A stretch of 64,000 nt of DNA, taken from Clostridium rectalis (GTDB taxonomy: Bacteria > Bacillota > Clostridia > Clostridiales > Clostridiaceae). The notes below the pieces were generated by a model. It ran no database searches and was not told the origin of the DNA. It was given only the letters and a program-made list of their open reading frames with translations. Position numbers and translations under genes: made by a program. Location of the stretch: NCBI RefSeq assembly GCF_900626095.1, contig NZ_UYZZ01000009.1, positions 1-64,000 of the forward strand. Reading direction: 5' to 3'. The stretch's first letter is position 1, and each line of letters opens with the position of its first letter. Of the stretch, positions 17,121 through 25,318 are shown piece by piece.

Positions 17121-17459
17121 ATGAACTCAATTTTAGGAGCAAGAATTAGAGCTTTAAGAGAAGCTAAAGGTTTGACACAGGAGCAAGTTGCAGAAAAAAT
17201 GAATTGTACTATACAAAAATATGTTAGAATTGAGAAAGGTTTAGTGGATATCTCATATGCAAGTATTACAACTATTGCTACAATTTTAGGAATAAAGACC
17301 AAACAAATAACTTCTGCTGTAAATGAAACTATATTTGTAAAAAATAACAATACTGCTTGTCAGGATAAATTTGAGTATATAATTGAAATGATTAATACTT
17401 TTTATGCTCATAGAAACCTATATCAAAGTGTAAGGCGTGGGAAATTTAAACCATATTAA
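17121..17459 (+). CDS. XRE-family HTH transcriptional regulator
   Basis: A 112-aa protein with a lambda-repressor-like HTH at residues 5-60: LGARIRALREAKGLTQEQVA, a recognition region around NCTIQKYVRIEKG, then ISYASITTIATILGIK. The C-terminal 50 residues are a short helical extension. No peptidase or ligand domain is present, so it is a simple DNA-binding regulator. SD AGAGGGG. It is the only clear HTH regulator in the left arm and is a candidate for lysogeny or early-gene control. Confidence 0.8.
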   Translation: MNSILGARIRALREAKGLTQEQVAEKMNCTIQKYVRIEKGLVDISYASITTIATILGIKTKQITSAVNETIFVKNNNTACQDKFEYIIEMINTFYAHRNLYQSVRRGKFKPY

Positions 17460-17512
17460 TGATTTTAAAAAAGAATTGAAAATACATAAAATATTTAATG
17501 GAGGTGTTCATT

Positions 17513-17863
17513 ATGAGTGAAATAAATCACCTATTTACAAATGAGATTGTGTGTCCATTTTGTGGGTACGAATTTGTGGATAGTTGGGAATATGGCGATA
17601 ATTATGAAGATGAATTGGGATTAATAGAGTGTAATGAATGTGGGAAACAGTTTTATACTAACAAGGATGTTTCAATAACTTATTGTACATATAAGGCTGA
17701 TTATGGGACTTGTAAACACTGCAAAAAAGATAATGTAGTTATTCAAGATTATCATTCAACAATAGGTAGATATGATAGTTTATGCATTAAATGTGGTAAT
17801 TTAGAAAAGCAACGATTGCAGAAGAACTATATTAATTGTATCTGTAACAAGAAAGATTACTAA
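17513..17863 (+). CDS. Multi-zinc-ribbon protein
   Basis: The start is ATG 17513, as GGAGGTG lies 6 nt before it. The 116-aa product has four CxxC pairs (CPFC, CNEC, CKHC, CIKC) plus a terminal CIC, consistent with two zinc ribbons. Function is unknown; DNA or RNA binding is likely for such folds. It precedes the large methyltransferase by 36 nt. Confidence 0.6.
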   Translation: MSEINHLFTNEIVCPFCGYEFVDSWEYGDNYEDELGLIECNECGKQFYTNKDVSITYCTYKADYGTCKHCKKDNVVIQDYHSTIGRYDSLCIKCGNLEKQRLQKNYINCICNKKDY

Positions 17864-17899
17864 ATATAATTCAAAACAATATATAAAGGAGTATAAATA

Positions 17900-20800
17900 A
17901 TGGATATTGAGAATACGGTTGATAAAGTACAATTAATCTCAGAATTAAAAAATATTCATAGTGAATTATTTAAAGTATATAGAAAACTATTTGATTTTAA
18001 ATATAAGTATGATGAGAATTTTAAATTATTTATAGAGAAGGAATATAAAGAAAAGGGTATAACAAGCAAAGGAAAGAAAGCATGGAATGATAACTTCTGC
18101 CATAGAGCCTCGTATACTTTATTAAATAAAATATTATTTGTAAGAATATGTAAAGATAAAGGTTTTATACAATGTACAAGTGACTATATATGCAATTTAG
18201 TTAGCAATTATACATTAGGTGAACTAATTAAATTTGCTTTTGATGATATGAAAAAATCTTATAAAAACATAAATCTATATAAGAAAGATGATTATGAAAT
18301 ACTTAATTTTAAAGATGAAGTATTTAATTTAATGTATATAGAGGGAGATAAGGGTACTAAAGAATTAGTTTTAGAATTTGAAAAGTTATTAAATAGTATT
18401 ATAGAAAAACTAGATACCAATAAATTTAATTTTAAGTATACAGATGGAAATATTTTAGGGGATGTTTATGAAAAGTTCATGGATAAAGAGACACGAAAAG
18501 CAATAGGTCAATTTTATACTCCAGAATTTGTAATAAAATACATACTAAAAAATACAGTAGAAGAAGCAGATGTTGTAGAAAAGCCTTTTGTAACTGTTGC
18601 AGATATATCTTGTGGTTCTGGACATTTTTTAATAATGGCTTATGATATTTTAAGAGAAAAATTCTTAGGAAATCTTGATGTATTAAAAGAAAAATATGCA
18701 GATGAAATTTATACAATAAAAAAAGACGGAAAAGAAATAGAATTAACAGGAAAAGAATATTGGGTAAAAGAATATATTCATTACCATATATTAAAACACT
18801 GTATCTATGGTGCGGATATAGATAGTTTTGCTGTGCAATTAACTACTATAAATCTACTTCTTAAGGATTTGGACAATTTTACTGATGAACTAAACATTAT
18901 TGAATGTGATAGTTTGATAAAATGGGAAGAAGATTATGATTGGAAAGATTTAAAGAAGCAGTTAAAAGATAAATATGTAACTAAGACTTGTGTAAGTGAA
19001 GATTTCTTTGGTAATAAAGAAGAATTTTTAAGAACAGAAGAAAATCAGGAAAATTTTAATTTAAAGTATAAAGATATATCAGGAGTACAAAAAGAAAAAG
19101 GAATTAATAGGGAAGAAGCAAAAGAAATATTGCAACTATGTAAGTTTTGGAGTAATAGATTTGATTATATAGTTGGGAATCCTCCGTATATAGGATTTGG
19201 CAATAAGATAGATAAAAAATATATCGAGAATAAATATGAATGTTTTATGGGAAAATCAGATATTTTTATTGCGTTTATTGAGTTGGCTTACAATAAATTG
19301 AAATTAAAAGGAGATTGTGGATTAATATTTCCAGTTACTTTTTTAAACCATCCAAATAATGAAAATATACGCAAAAAGATAATAGAAGATACTAAGATTA
19401 AGAATATAGTAAATTTAGGTGAAAAAGTATTTGAAGATGTAAGAAAAAATACAATGTTACTTATATTTAAAAAGGAAAGAATAGATGAAAATTATTTATG
19501 TACAACACAAGACATTTCAAAAATAAAGAGAATAAATGATAAAGAAAGTGATTTATTCAGTAATAATGGATGTAAGAAAGTGCAACAATCTATATTTAAA
19601 CAAATGCCTCTAATGATTTTAGATACTTTTTTAGAAGAATCATTAATTATACTATTTTTAGATATTTACAAAAATAATAGTAAGATAGTTGATATTGGAA
19701 AGGCTTTAGATGCAGGAATTGATTATAATAAGAAATCAGTTTCAGAAAAGGTATTTTATAAAGGTGAAAAAAGTAATATTAATGATCATGAAATTTTAAG
19801 TGGAAAGAATATAAACAAATTTGTAACTTACAGTGCTGATAAGTATTTATTAGAAAATTATAAGGAAGAAATTCAAAAGGGTGAATATATAAAAGTTAAC
19901 GAAGATGTTTATGAATTAGAGTCTAAAATTATATATAGACAAACAGCAGATAGAATTATAGCAACAATTGATGATGGTAGAAGATATTTTGACAAAAGTG
20001 TTCATGCAATTAGAATTAATGATATAACACTTAATAATAAGTATATAGCATGTTTATTAAATAGTTCTTTGTTCAAGTTTTTTTATGATATTTTTGCCGG
20101 TGGGGAAATTAGGTGTCATTCTGATTTCCCACAAGTTAAAACTATATTTGTTGATAATTTGCCAATTAAACTAAATATATCTAAAAAAACAGTTAAGTTA
20201 ATTGATCAATTAATTAACAAAATTTTTGAGGAACAAAATAATTTAATAAACTTGAAACTACAGGACTTTTATATAAGTAATTATATAGAATTTGAAGAAA
20301 ATAAACTGGATATTGAATTAAATATATTATATTTGACCATTATCTCAGATTTAATTGTATATGATATATATGAAGTAGATTGTTCGGTAAGATTAAAAAT
20401 ATTAAAAAGCATAGATAAAGAAGAAAGCACGAAAATGGTAGAAGATATAATTAAAAGAAAAAGTATAAAAATTAATTATGATAACTATTTTGAAAGTTTA
20501 AAGGAATCTGTGGATTATCAAATAAAAGAAAGCATAGATGAGGTTATGGAAATAATTACACCTGAAAAACTAATTTATGAACATATCCAAAACAGAAAAG
20601 ATATTGACAAAATTTCTCAAGAGTATGGAATTAATTCAACTATATTGAAATTAGTAAGAAAGAAATACTCTCAAGAGCAGTTTTCTAATTATCCTTTGAA
20701 GTTTTATAGTTTAAAAGAATTCTGTAATGTGATTAATAATTATTTAAGAAAAATTATAATTATAGAATTAAAAAAGAAAAAAAGTGTTAATGATCTAGAT

Positions 20801-21199
20801 GATATAAAGAATTTTCTTGAGAATAATAATGAAACATTCACTCTATTAGTGGATGTTTATAGACAATACAAAGAAACGATAAAGACGAAAGATATAGTAA
20901 AAGAAGCACTAAACCCAGATGCTTATACTTGGAATGCTTATAGAAAAGATAAGGCTAAAGATAAAGTAAGTAAAACTTTTGTAAAATACTATGATAGCAA
21001 ATATTATGGATTGTCAGAATGGTCAGATGAAATTCATAAGCAATACTTTTTGGATGCTATAGATGAATACACAGTAAATAGTCCTAATGAAAAGAAGGCA
21101 AAGGATATATTAAAGCTGTTTAAAGATTTAGATATAGAAGATAAGGAAGACTATATAGATGTTATTGAAGACAAGATAATATCTACCCAAAATCACTAA
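17900..21199 (+). CDS. Large N6-adenine DNA methyltransferase, Eco57I/type IIG-like
   Basis: A 1099-aa protein with a helical N-terminal region (1-200), RKAIGQFYTPEFVIKYIL near 205, SAM motif I in DISCGSGHF near 237, and catalytic NPPYIGFG near 426. A target-recognition-like region (650-800, with DRIIATIDDGRRYF) follows, then a helical C-terminal 300 residues. It methylates adenine N6 in DNA. No PD-(D/E)xK nuclease motif was found by eye, so it may be methylase-only protection rather than a full type IIG restriction enzyme. A PglX-like relative is possible, but no BREX partners are seen. SD AAAGGAG. Confidence 0.85.
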   Translation: MDIENTVDKVQLISELKNIHSELFKVYRKLFDFKYKYDENFKLFIEKEYKEKGITSKGKKAWNDNFCHRASYTLLNKILFVRICKDKGFIQCTSDYICNLVSNYTLGELIKFAFDDMKKSYKNINLYKKDDYEILNFKDEVFNLMYIEGDKGTKELVLEFEKLLNSIIEKLDTNKFNFKYTDGNILGDVYEKFMDKETRKAIGQFYTPEFVIKYILKNTVEEADVVEKPFVTVADISCGSGHFLIMAYDILREKFLGNLDVLKEKYADEIYTIKKDGKEIELTGKEYWVKEYIHYHILKHCIYGADIDSFAVQLTTINLLLKDLDNFTDELNIIECDSLIKWEEDYDWKDLKKQLKDKYVTKTCVSEDFFGNKEEFLRTEENQENFNLKYKDISGVQKEKGINREEAKEILQLCKFWSNRFDYIVGNPPYIGFGNKIDKKYIENKYECFMGKSDIFIAFIELAYNKLKLKGDCGLIFPVTFLNHPNNENIRKKIIEDTKIKNIVNLGEKVFEDVRKNTMLLIFKKERIDENYLCTTQDISKIKRINDKESDLFSNNGCKKVQQSIFKQMPLMILDTFLEESLIILFLDIYKNNSKIVDIGKALDAGIDYNKKSVSEKVFYKGEKSNINDHEILSGKNINKFVTYSADKYLLENYKEEIQKGEYIKVNEDVYELESKIIYRQTADRIIATIDDGRRYFDKSVHAIRINDITLNNKYIACLLNSSLFKFFYDIFAGGEIRCHSDFPQVKTIFVDNLPIKLNISKKTVKLIDQLINKIFEEQNNLINLKLQDFYISNYIEFEENKLDIELNILYLTIISDLIVYDIYEVDCSVRLKILKSIDKEESTKMVEDIIKRKSIKINYDNYFESLKESVDYQIKESIDEVMEIITPEKLIYEHIQNRKDIDKISQEYGINSTILKLVRKKYSQEQFSNYPLKFYSLKEFCNVINNYLRKIIIIELKKKKSVNDLDDIKNFLENNNETFTLLVDVYRQYKETIKTKDIVKEALNPDAYTWNAYRKDKAKDKVSKTFVKYYDSKYYGLSEWSDEIHKQYFLDAIDEYTVNSPNEKKAKDILKLFKDLDIEDKEDYIDVIEDKIISTQNH

Positions 21200-21353
21200 A
21201 TTATATAATTTTGAAACCTCTGCAAATGGCTTAAATTAAGTAATATGATTGTCAATAATGGAGGAAAATACTTTAAAAATTAAAAAGAAGTTGCAAATTT
21301 ATCTAAACAACAATAAATAAAATGATAATATTATAAGAAAGTGAGGAATATAT

Positions 21354-21635
21354 ATGGAGTGTTTGTATTGTAATGCTGAATTAGAATGGCAAGATAGTTA
21401 TGGGAATTATGATTATATATGTCATGGAGATATAAATGGAAAAGCAGGAGATATTTATAGATGTCCTAATTGTGAAGGATTCGACGATAAAGAAACGGCT
21501 ATTCAATATGCAAAAGACAATGACATAGGGTATCAAGATTGGGAAGAAATTTGTTGTGATAGTAACTATCATAGTGTATGTGGTGGTTTTTATACTGATA
21601 AACAAGAAAATCTATATGAAGGCTATCTATGTTAA
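21354..21635 (+). CDS. Small zinc-ribbon protein
   Basis: A 93-aa protein with an N-terminal CLYC pair, a further CP-NC pair about 35 residues on, and more Cys near the C-terminus (ICCDSNYHSVCGG). The acidic middle reads DKETAIQYAKDNDIGYQDWE. SD AAGTGAGGA. Function is unknown. The 150-nt gap before it holds only a 20-codon ORF without an SD. Confidence 0.6.
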   Translation: MECLYCNAELEWQDSYGNYDYICHGDINGKAGDIYRCPNCEGFDDKETAIQYAKDNDIGYQDWEEICCDSNYHSVCGGFYTDKQENLYEGYLC

Positions 21636-21689
21636 AATGTTAGATAATAAAAAATAATCTAATAGTAAAATATAAGGAGTGACTATATT

Positions 21690-21857
21690 ATGAATATAAA
21701 TAAATACATAAAGATTATAAAAAAACATATACCAAAAATAAGTGATGTACAAGCTATGGAACTTATAGAAAAAACTAATTACAAATATGATATAGATAAA
21801 GAAATTATAGAACAATTAAAACATAATATAAAACAATTTAAGAAAGGTGGTAAATAA
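21690..21857 (+). CDS. Small basic helical protein
   Basis: A 55-aa ORF with SD AAGGAG 9 nt before ATG. It is Lys/Ile-rich, beginning MNINKYIKIIKKHIPKIS, with no Cys or membrane segment. It ends 4 nt before the nucleotide kinase gene, whose SD lies in its last codons, so the two are coupled. Function is unknown. Confidence 0.5.
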   Translation: MNINKYIKIIKKHIPKISDVQAMELIEKTNYKYDIDKEIIEQLKHNIKQFKKGGK

Positions 21858-21861
21858 TTAA

Positions 21862-22431
21862 ATGAAAAAAATATTTATTATAAGTGGCAAAGCAAGAAAT
21901 GGAAAAGATTCTACGTATGAAATCATGAAAAAACACTTAGAGTATTACAATGAAAAATGTTTAAGAGTGGCTTATGGAGATTGTGTAAAATTCATAGCAA
22001 AACAATATTTTGGATGGGGTGGTACGAAAAATGAAAAGGGAAGACAGCTTTTACAATATATTGGGACTGACTTAGTTAGACAAAAACTAAATAAACCTAA
22101 CTATTGGGTAGATAGAGTTATAGATACTATAAGAATAGTAGGGGATGAATATAATTATATATTTATTACAGATGCCAGATTCCCTAATGAAATAGAATTA
22201 GTCAAACAAGCATTCCCTACCATGGTAGAAACAATAAGAGTAAGTAGAAAAAACTTCATTAGTCCTTTAACTAAAAAACAGCAAATGCATATATCTGAAA
22301 TTGCTTTGGATGATTATACGTTCGACCATTACATAGAATCTGAAAATGGATTAAATAATTTAGAAACCAAAATATTAGATACTTTTAAATTTATTAAACC
22401 TATGAAAAACTATGAAATAGGGGATTTATAA
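21862..22431 (+). CDS. Deoxynucleoside monophosphate kinase
   Basis: A 189-aa P-loop kinase. GKARNGKDS at residues 9-17 is a Walker A, with GDCVKFIAKQYFGW as the lid/substrate region, YIGTDLVRQ near 68, and ITDARFPNE near 105, typical of phage dNMP kinases. It would phosphorylate dNMPs to feed phage DNA synthesis. The start ATG is coupled to the upstream small ORF. Length matches the family. Confidence 0.8.
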   Translation: MKKIFIISGKARNGKDSTYEIMKKHLEYYNEKCLRVAYGDCVKFIAKQYFGWGGTKNEKGRQLLQYIGTDLVRQKLNKPNYWVDRVIDTIRIVGDEYNYIFITDARFPNEIELVKQAFPTMVETIRVSRKNFISPLTKKQQMHISEIALDDYTFDHYIESENGLNNLETKILDTFKFIKPMKNYEIGDL

Positions 22432-22432
22432 A

Positions 22433-22600
22433 ATAAAACAAATTAATGATCCTAAGAAGGCTAACCACTTAATAGAGTGCATAGGGCAAACAACTGAAAT
22501 AAGAAAAAAGGTAATAGCTGATTTACCAGAATTAGAAAAATACTTAGTTCCACATTGTAAATACCTATTATGGTGTCCTGAAGATAAGTTATTTGAATAA
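22433..22600 (+). CDS. Small phage protein with apparent ATA start
   Basis: The 55-codon open frame reads IKQINDPKKANHLIECIGQ and ends WCPEDKLFE. It has a clear SD (AGGGG, 22419-22423), and the codon exactly 9 nt later is ATA; no ATG, GTG or TTG is present nearby. The clean frame and SD suggest a real gene that starts at a non-standard codon or has lost its ATG by G-to-A. It sits between the nucleotide kinase and RusA-like genes. Function is unknown. Confidence 0.45.
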   Translation: MKQINDPKKANHLIECIGQTTEIRKKVIADLPELEKYLVPHCKYLLWCPEDKLFE

Positions 22601-22640
22601 TTAATAATATAAAATAATTTAATAATATTCCAACAAAGGA

Positions 22641-23252
22641 GTGATATATATCGGTAACGCTAAGCAAGTATTAAAATTGATATGTAAAGATTTTATAAGT
22701 GTAAATCATTATATGTCATATAGATCGGTTAAGAAGGGCAAGTTTAATATGGTTATGGCATATAAACCTAAAACAACTAAGGACTTTGAAAAATCTTTTG
22801 GTGAATATGTCAAGCAAGAAATTAAAAAACAAGGATGGATTAAACCACCTAAAGATAAATTTATAAATTTAGATACTGTTTTTTATTTTCCTAGAGTAGA
22901 TATGGATGCACAGAACTTTTTCAAATCGTTAAGTGATATTTTAACATCTAGTGGTGTTTGGGAAGACGATAATATTGTCTTAGAAAAAGTACATAGAATT
23001 TATTATGATAGTGAAAACCCTAGAATAGAATTAAATGTAACCGTATCAGATCACATAGGTATATTTGATAATCAAGAAGATTATAAAAATTTCATAAATA
23101 CATATTGCAACAATTGTAAAAAAGGAAATAAAATAGGACAAAAGGGTGGCTGTTCTATATATAAAAAAATATTAGAAAGTAGAATTATTGATGACATAGA
23201 AATTAATTTTAACACCGGAGAAAAGAAGTGCTTAAAATTTAAACAAAAATAA
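22641..23252 (+). CDS. RusA-like Holliday junction resolvase
   Basis: RusA enzymes cleave four-way DNA junctions. Seen here are ISVNHYMSYR near residue 20, a basic helix TTKDFEKSFGEYVKQ, the acidic active-site run VDMDAQNFFKSLSDIL near 90, and VWEDDNIVLEKVHRIYY with ENPRIELNV after it. These are the D..N..K and DD..V patterns of the family. The extra C-terminal 45 residues carry CNNCKKG. The GTG start overlaps the SD (AAAGGAG). The codon at ideal spacing is ATC (22650), so initiation is uncertain. Confidence 0.75.
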   Translation: MIYIGNAKQVLKLICKDFISVNHYMSYRSVKKGKFNMVMAYKPKTTKDFEKSFGEYVKQEIKKQGWIKPPKDKFINLDTVFYFPRVDMDAQNFFKSLSDILTSSGVWEDDNIVLEKVHRIYYDSENPRIELNVTVSDHIGIFDNQEDYKNFINTYCNNCKKGNKIGQKGGCSIYKKILESRIIDDIEINFNTGEKKCLKFKQK

Positions 23253-23266
23253 ATGAATTACATATT

Positions 23267-23329
23267 TAATATTTAAAAATGACTATGTTTTGGTTATAAT
23301 GACTAATATATGGTCATTTTTAAATATTA
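23267..23329 (+). promoter_or_regulatory. Promoter enclosed by 17-bp perfect inverted repeat
   Basis: TAATATTTAAAAATGAC (23267-23283) and its exact reverse complement (23313-23329) flank a 29-nt centre containing TATAAT (23295-23300). The left arm covers the -35 zone and the right arm the region just after the expected start. This is the arrangement of a two-site operator around a promoter for the 485-aa gene that begins at 23349. The binding protein is unknown. The XRE regulator at 17121 or the gene product itself are candidates. Confidence 0.6.
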
Positions 23330-23348
23330 AAAGAAAGGATTTTTTAAA

Positions 23349-24806
23349 ATGGAAATTAACTTGATACCGTTTGTTGCTGAAGCACTAAGTGTAAATAAAA
23401 GAATATATAAAGATATCGATAAGATTTATAATAACGATAAATTAAAATTTATTAAATTAGCTAAGCATAACGAGTTTTACAATCACGTTATGAGTCAAGA
23501 AGGTAATGTTGAGCAAGAATATTATTTTAAAAAAGTATTAGGTATATTAGAAGGTACAAATTTTGATGAAGATGTATTAGAGGGTGTGTTATTGATATTA
23601 AAAAAAGGCTGGAGATATACTTATACTTATGTTTGTAATCATAGTCAAGTAAACGTCAGTATTTTCTTAAATAGATTGATTAAAAAATATAAAGGCATCG
23701 ATAATTTATCTGATGATGAACTTAACTCTAATGTGATAGTATTATTGATATTATCTACATATTTTGAAAAAGAAATCAACAGAGAAGATGAGATGTATAA
23801 TACTTATATTAATTCTTGTGCTATGAGATTAGAACATTATAAAAATTTTAATAGAATTAATTTAAATAATATTACTAAAGAGCAAAAGGAATTGATTAAT
23901 AAATTAGAATTAAAATTAAAAGCACATGAAAAAATTTCTCCTATTACACCTTCTTCACACAGATTAGATATAGACAAACAAAAAGGACTACTAGTAGATA
24001 TCTCTAAATTAACAAAAGATGATAAGAATTTTTTACCTTTTGAGTATATTGGAGAACTGGAAAATATTTCATTGATAAGCATTATAGGCGATGATTACTT
24101 TAAACAAAGAGATATTCAAGAATTAATTTATACTTATAGTCAATTTCAAAATGAAGAAACTATAAACTATGATGACTTTTTTAGATATATATATCCGGCT
24201 ATTGAACTAAGGTATTTATATAGAGAATATAGAAATGCCAAAAAATATTTTTTTGAAAACTTTGATGAAGAATTATATAATGAAATAAGTAACAAAGAAA
24301 TTGAAAATAAAGAAATTAAAAAGAATAATATTATATTACAAGATGAAAACGAAAAATTGAAATTAGAATTGGAAAAATTAGAAAAAGAAAATAAAAAACT
24401 AAAATTAGAAATTAATAAAAGAGAAGATTATAAATCTGAAATAATACCTTTAAGGGAATTTATTTTTAACTTAGATGATATCGAAGACTATAAAACAGAA
24501 ATGTTAGACTATAATAAGTTGAAATCACTAAACGCAATAATTGTAGGAGGACATCCTAAGTGGCAAAATAAAATGAAAGAATATTTGCCTAATTGTAAAT
24601 TTATAAGCATCGATATGCTTCAATTCGATACAAAAATAATTAATAGTGTAGATGTAGTATTTATATATACTAATTATTTAAATCATGCAATGTATTATAA
24701 AATTATAAATATAATCAGAGAGAAGGGATTACGATTAGAGTATTTGAAAAGTAATATTAATATTGAAATTATTTTAAATCAAATTTATAATTTTATAAAA
24801 GAATAA
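23349..24806 (+). CDS. Coiled-coil protein with DUF2325-like C-terminus
   Basis: A 485-aa protein. Residues 1-300 are helical with no known motif. Residues 315-360 are a Lys/Glu/Leu heptad coiled coil (EKLKLELEKLEKENKKLKL). The last 95 residues read NAIIVGGHPKWQNKM, FISIDM, DVVFIYTNYLNHAMYYKI, which resembles DUF2325 domains. Function is unknown. Having its own operator-flanked promoter and being last in the + strand arm suggests separate control, for example an accessory or host-interaction gene. Confidence 0.6.
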   Translation: MEINLIPFVAEALSVNKRIYKDIDKIYNNDKLKFIKLAKHNEFYNHVMSQEGNVEQEYYFKKVLGILEGTNFDEDVLEGVLLILKKGWRYTYTYVCNHSQVNVSIFLNRLIKKYKGIDNLSDDELNSNVIVLLILSTYFEKEINREDEMYNTYINSCAMRLEHYKNFNRINLNNITKEQKELINKLELKLKAHEKISPITPSSHRLDIDKQKGLLVDISKLTKDDKNFLPFEYIGELENISLISIIGDDYFKQRDIQELIYTYSQFQNEETINYDDFFRYIYPAIELRYLYREYRNAKKYFFENFDEELYNEISNKEIENKEIKKNNIILQDENEKLKLELEKLEKENKKLKLEINKREDYKSEIIPLREFIFNLDDIEDYKTEMLDYNKLKSLNAIIVGGHPKWQNKMKEYLPNCKFISIDMLQFDTKIINSVDVVFIYTNYLNHAMYYKIINIIREKGLRLEYLKSNINIEIILNQIYNFIKE

Positions 24807-24819
24807 TATTGGTTATATT

Positions 24820-24848
24820 TTGACATTTTACTAAAGATATTGTATAAT
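24820..24848 (+). promoter_or_regulatory. Consensus sigma-A promoter in a convergent gap
   Basis: TTGACA (24820-24825), 17 nt, then TATAAT (24843-24848): a 12/12 match. It points right into the 130-nt gap between two convergent genes and has no protein gene downstream on its strand. It is therefore best explained as the promoter of a small RNA. Confidence 0.7.
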
Positions 24849-24854
24849 TAAGGG

Positions 24855-24957
24855 ACTAATTATATTATATTGTATATAATACCAAAACTATAAAAAGTAA
24901 TATTTTCAACCCCATTGGACTTATTCTTCTTTTCTATAGTTTTGGTTTATATAATTT
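24855..24957 (+). ncRNA. Candidate phage small RNA with long closing stem
   Basis: Downstream of the consensus promoter, ACCAAAACTATA (24881-24892) pairs perfectly with TATAGTTTTGGT (24935-24946), with weaker pairing on both sides. The loop of about 42 nt contains a C-rich stretch, CAACCCCATTGGAC. A U-rich run follows the stem (TTATATAATTTATTTTT). The expected RNA is about 100 nt. The CCCC segment could base-pair with purine-rich ribosome sites, but targets are not shown. The hairpin may also stop the convergent gene. Confidence 0.55.
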
Positions 24958-24976
24958 ATTTTTATTAAGTATATAA

Positions 24977-25195
24977 TTATTTTGTTTTATCTAATAGTTG
25001 CAACAATGATTCTATTTTTCTTATAGTATCTTCTTTTCCCTTTATATATCCTTTAGAAAAATCAAAAGTATGTGTATTATGGAATTCTGTATGTGTGTCT
25101 TGTAAATCTTTATATAGTATTTGCATAACTTGAGTTTTAGTTATATGGGTATTAGGAAGATTAATTTTCTCAATATTTATTTTATTATTGTCCAT
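24977..25195 (-). CDS. Small hypothetical protein
   Basis: A 72-aa product. The start is ATG 25195, 8 nt after GAGGG; the longer GTG start falls in the SD. It contains THITKTQVMQILYKDLQ and a C-terminal helix KGKEDTIRKIESLLQLLDK. It is the last gene of the - strand arm, downstream of the recombinase genes. Function is unknown. Confidence 0.5.
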   Translation of the reverse strand: MDNNKINIEKINLPNTHITKTQVMQILYKDLQDTHTEFHNTHTFDFSKGYIKGKEDTIRKIESLLQLLDKTK

Positions 25196-25318
25196 TAAAT
25201 TCACCCTCTTTTGTAAACGTTTAATTTTGCTGTTGGTTTAGAATAAAAAAAATGAATAAGTTAAATATTCTACTATAAATTTATTTATTTGTTCTTAAAT
25301 ATTTAAATATAGTGAAAT

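Noticed and set aside
21257..21319. 20-codon ORF before the 21354 zinc protein gene
   Set aside because: The ATG overlaps the only SD-like sequence (ATGGAGG), the product is a short Lys/Asn-rich peptide, and nothing supports translation.
23267..23329. Inverted repeat as a terminator for the RusA-like gene
   Set aside because: The 29-nt loop contains a TATAAT promoter element and the stem is AT-rich without a U-tract after it; operator use is more likely.
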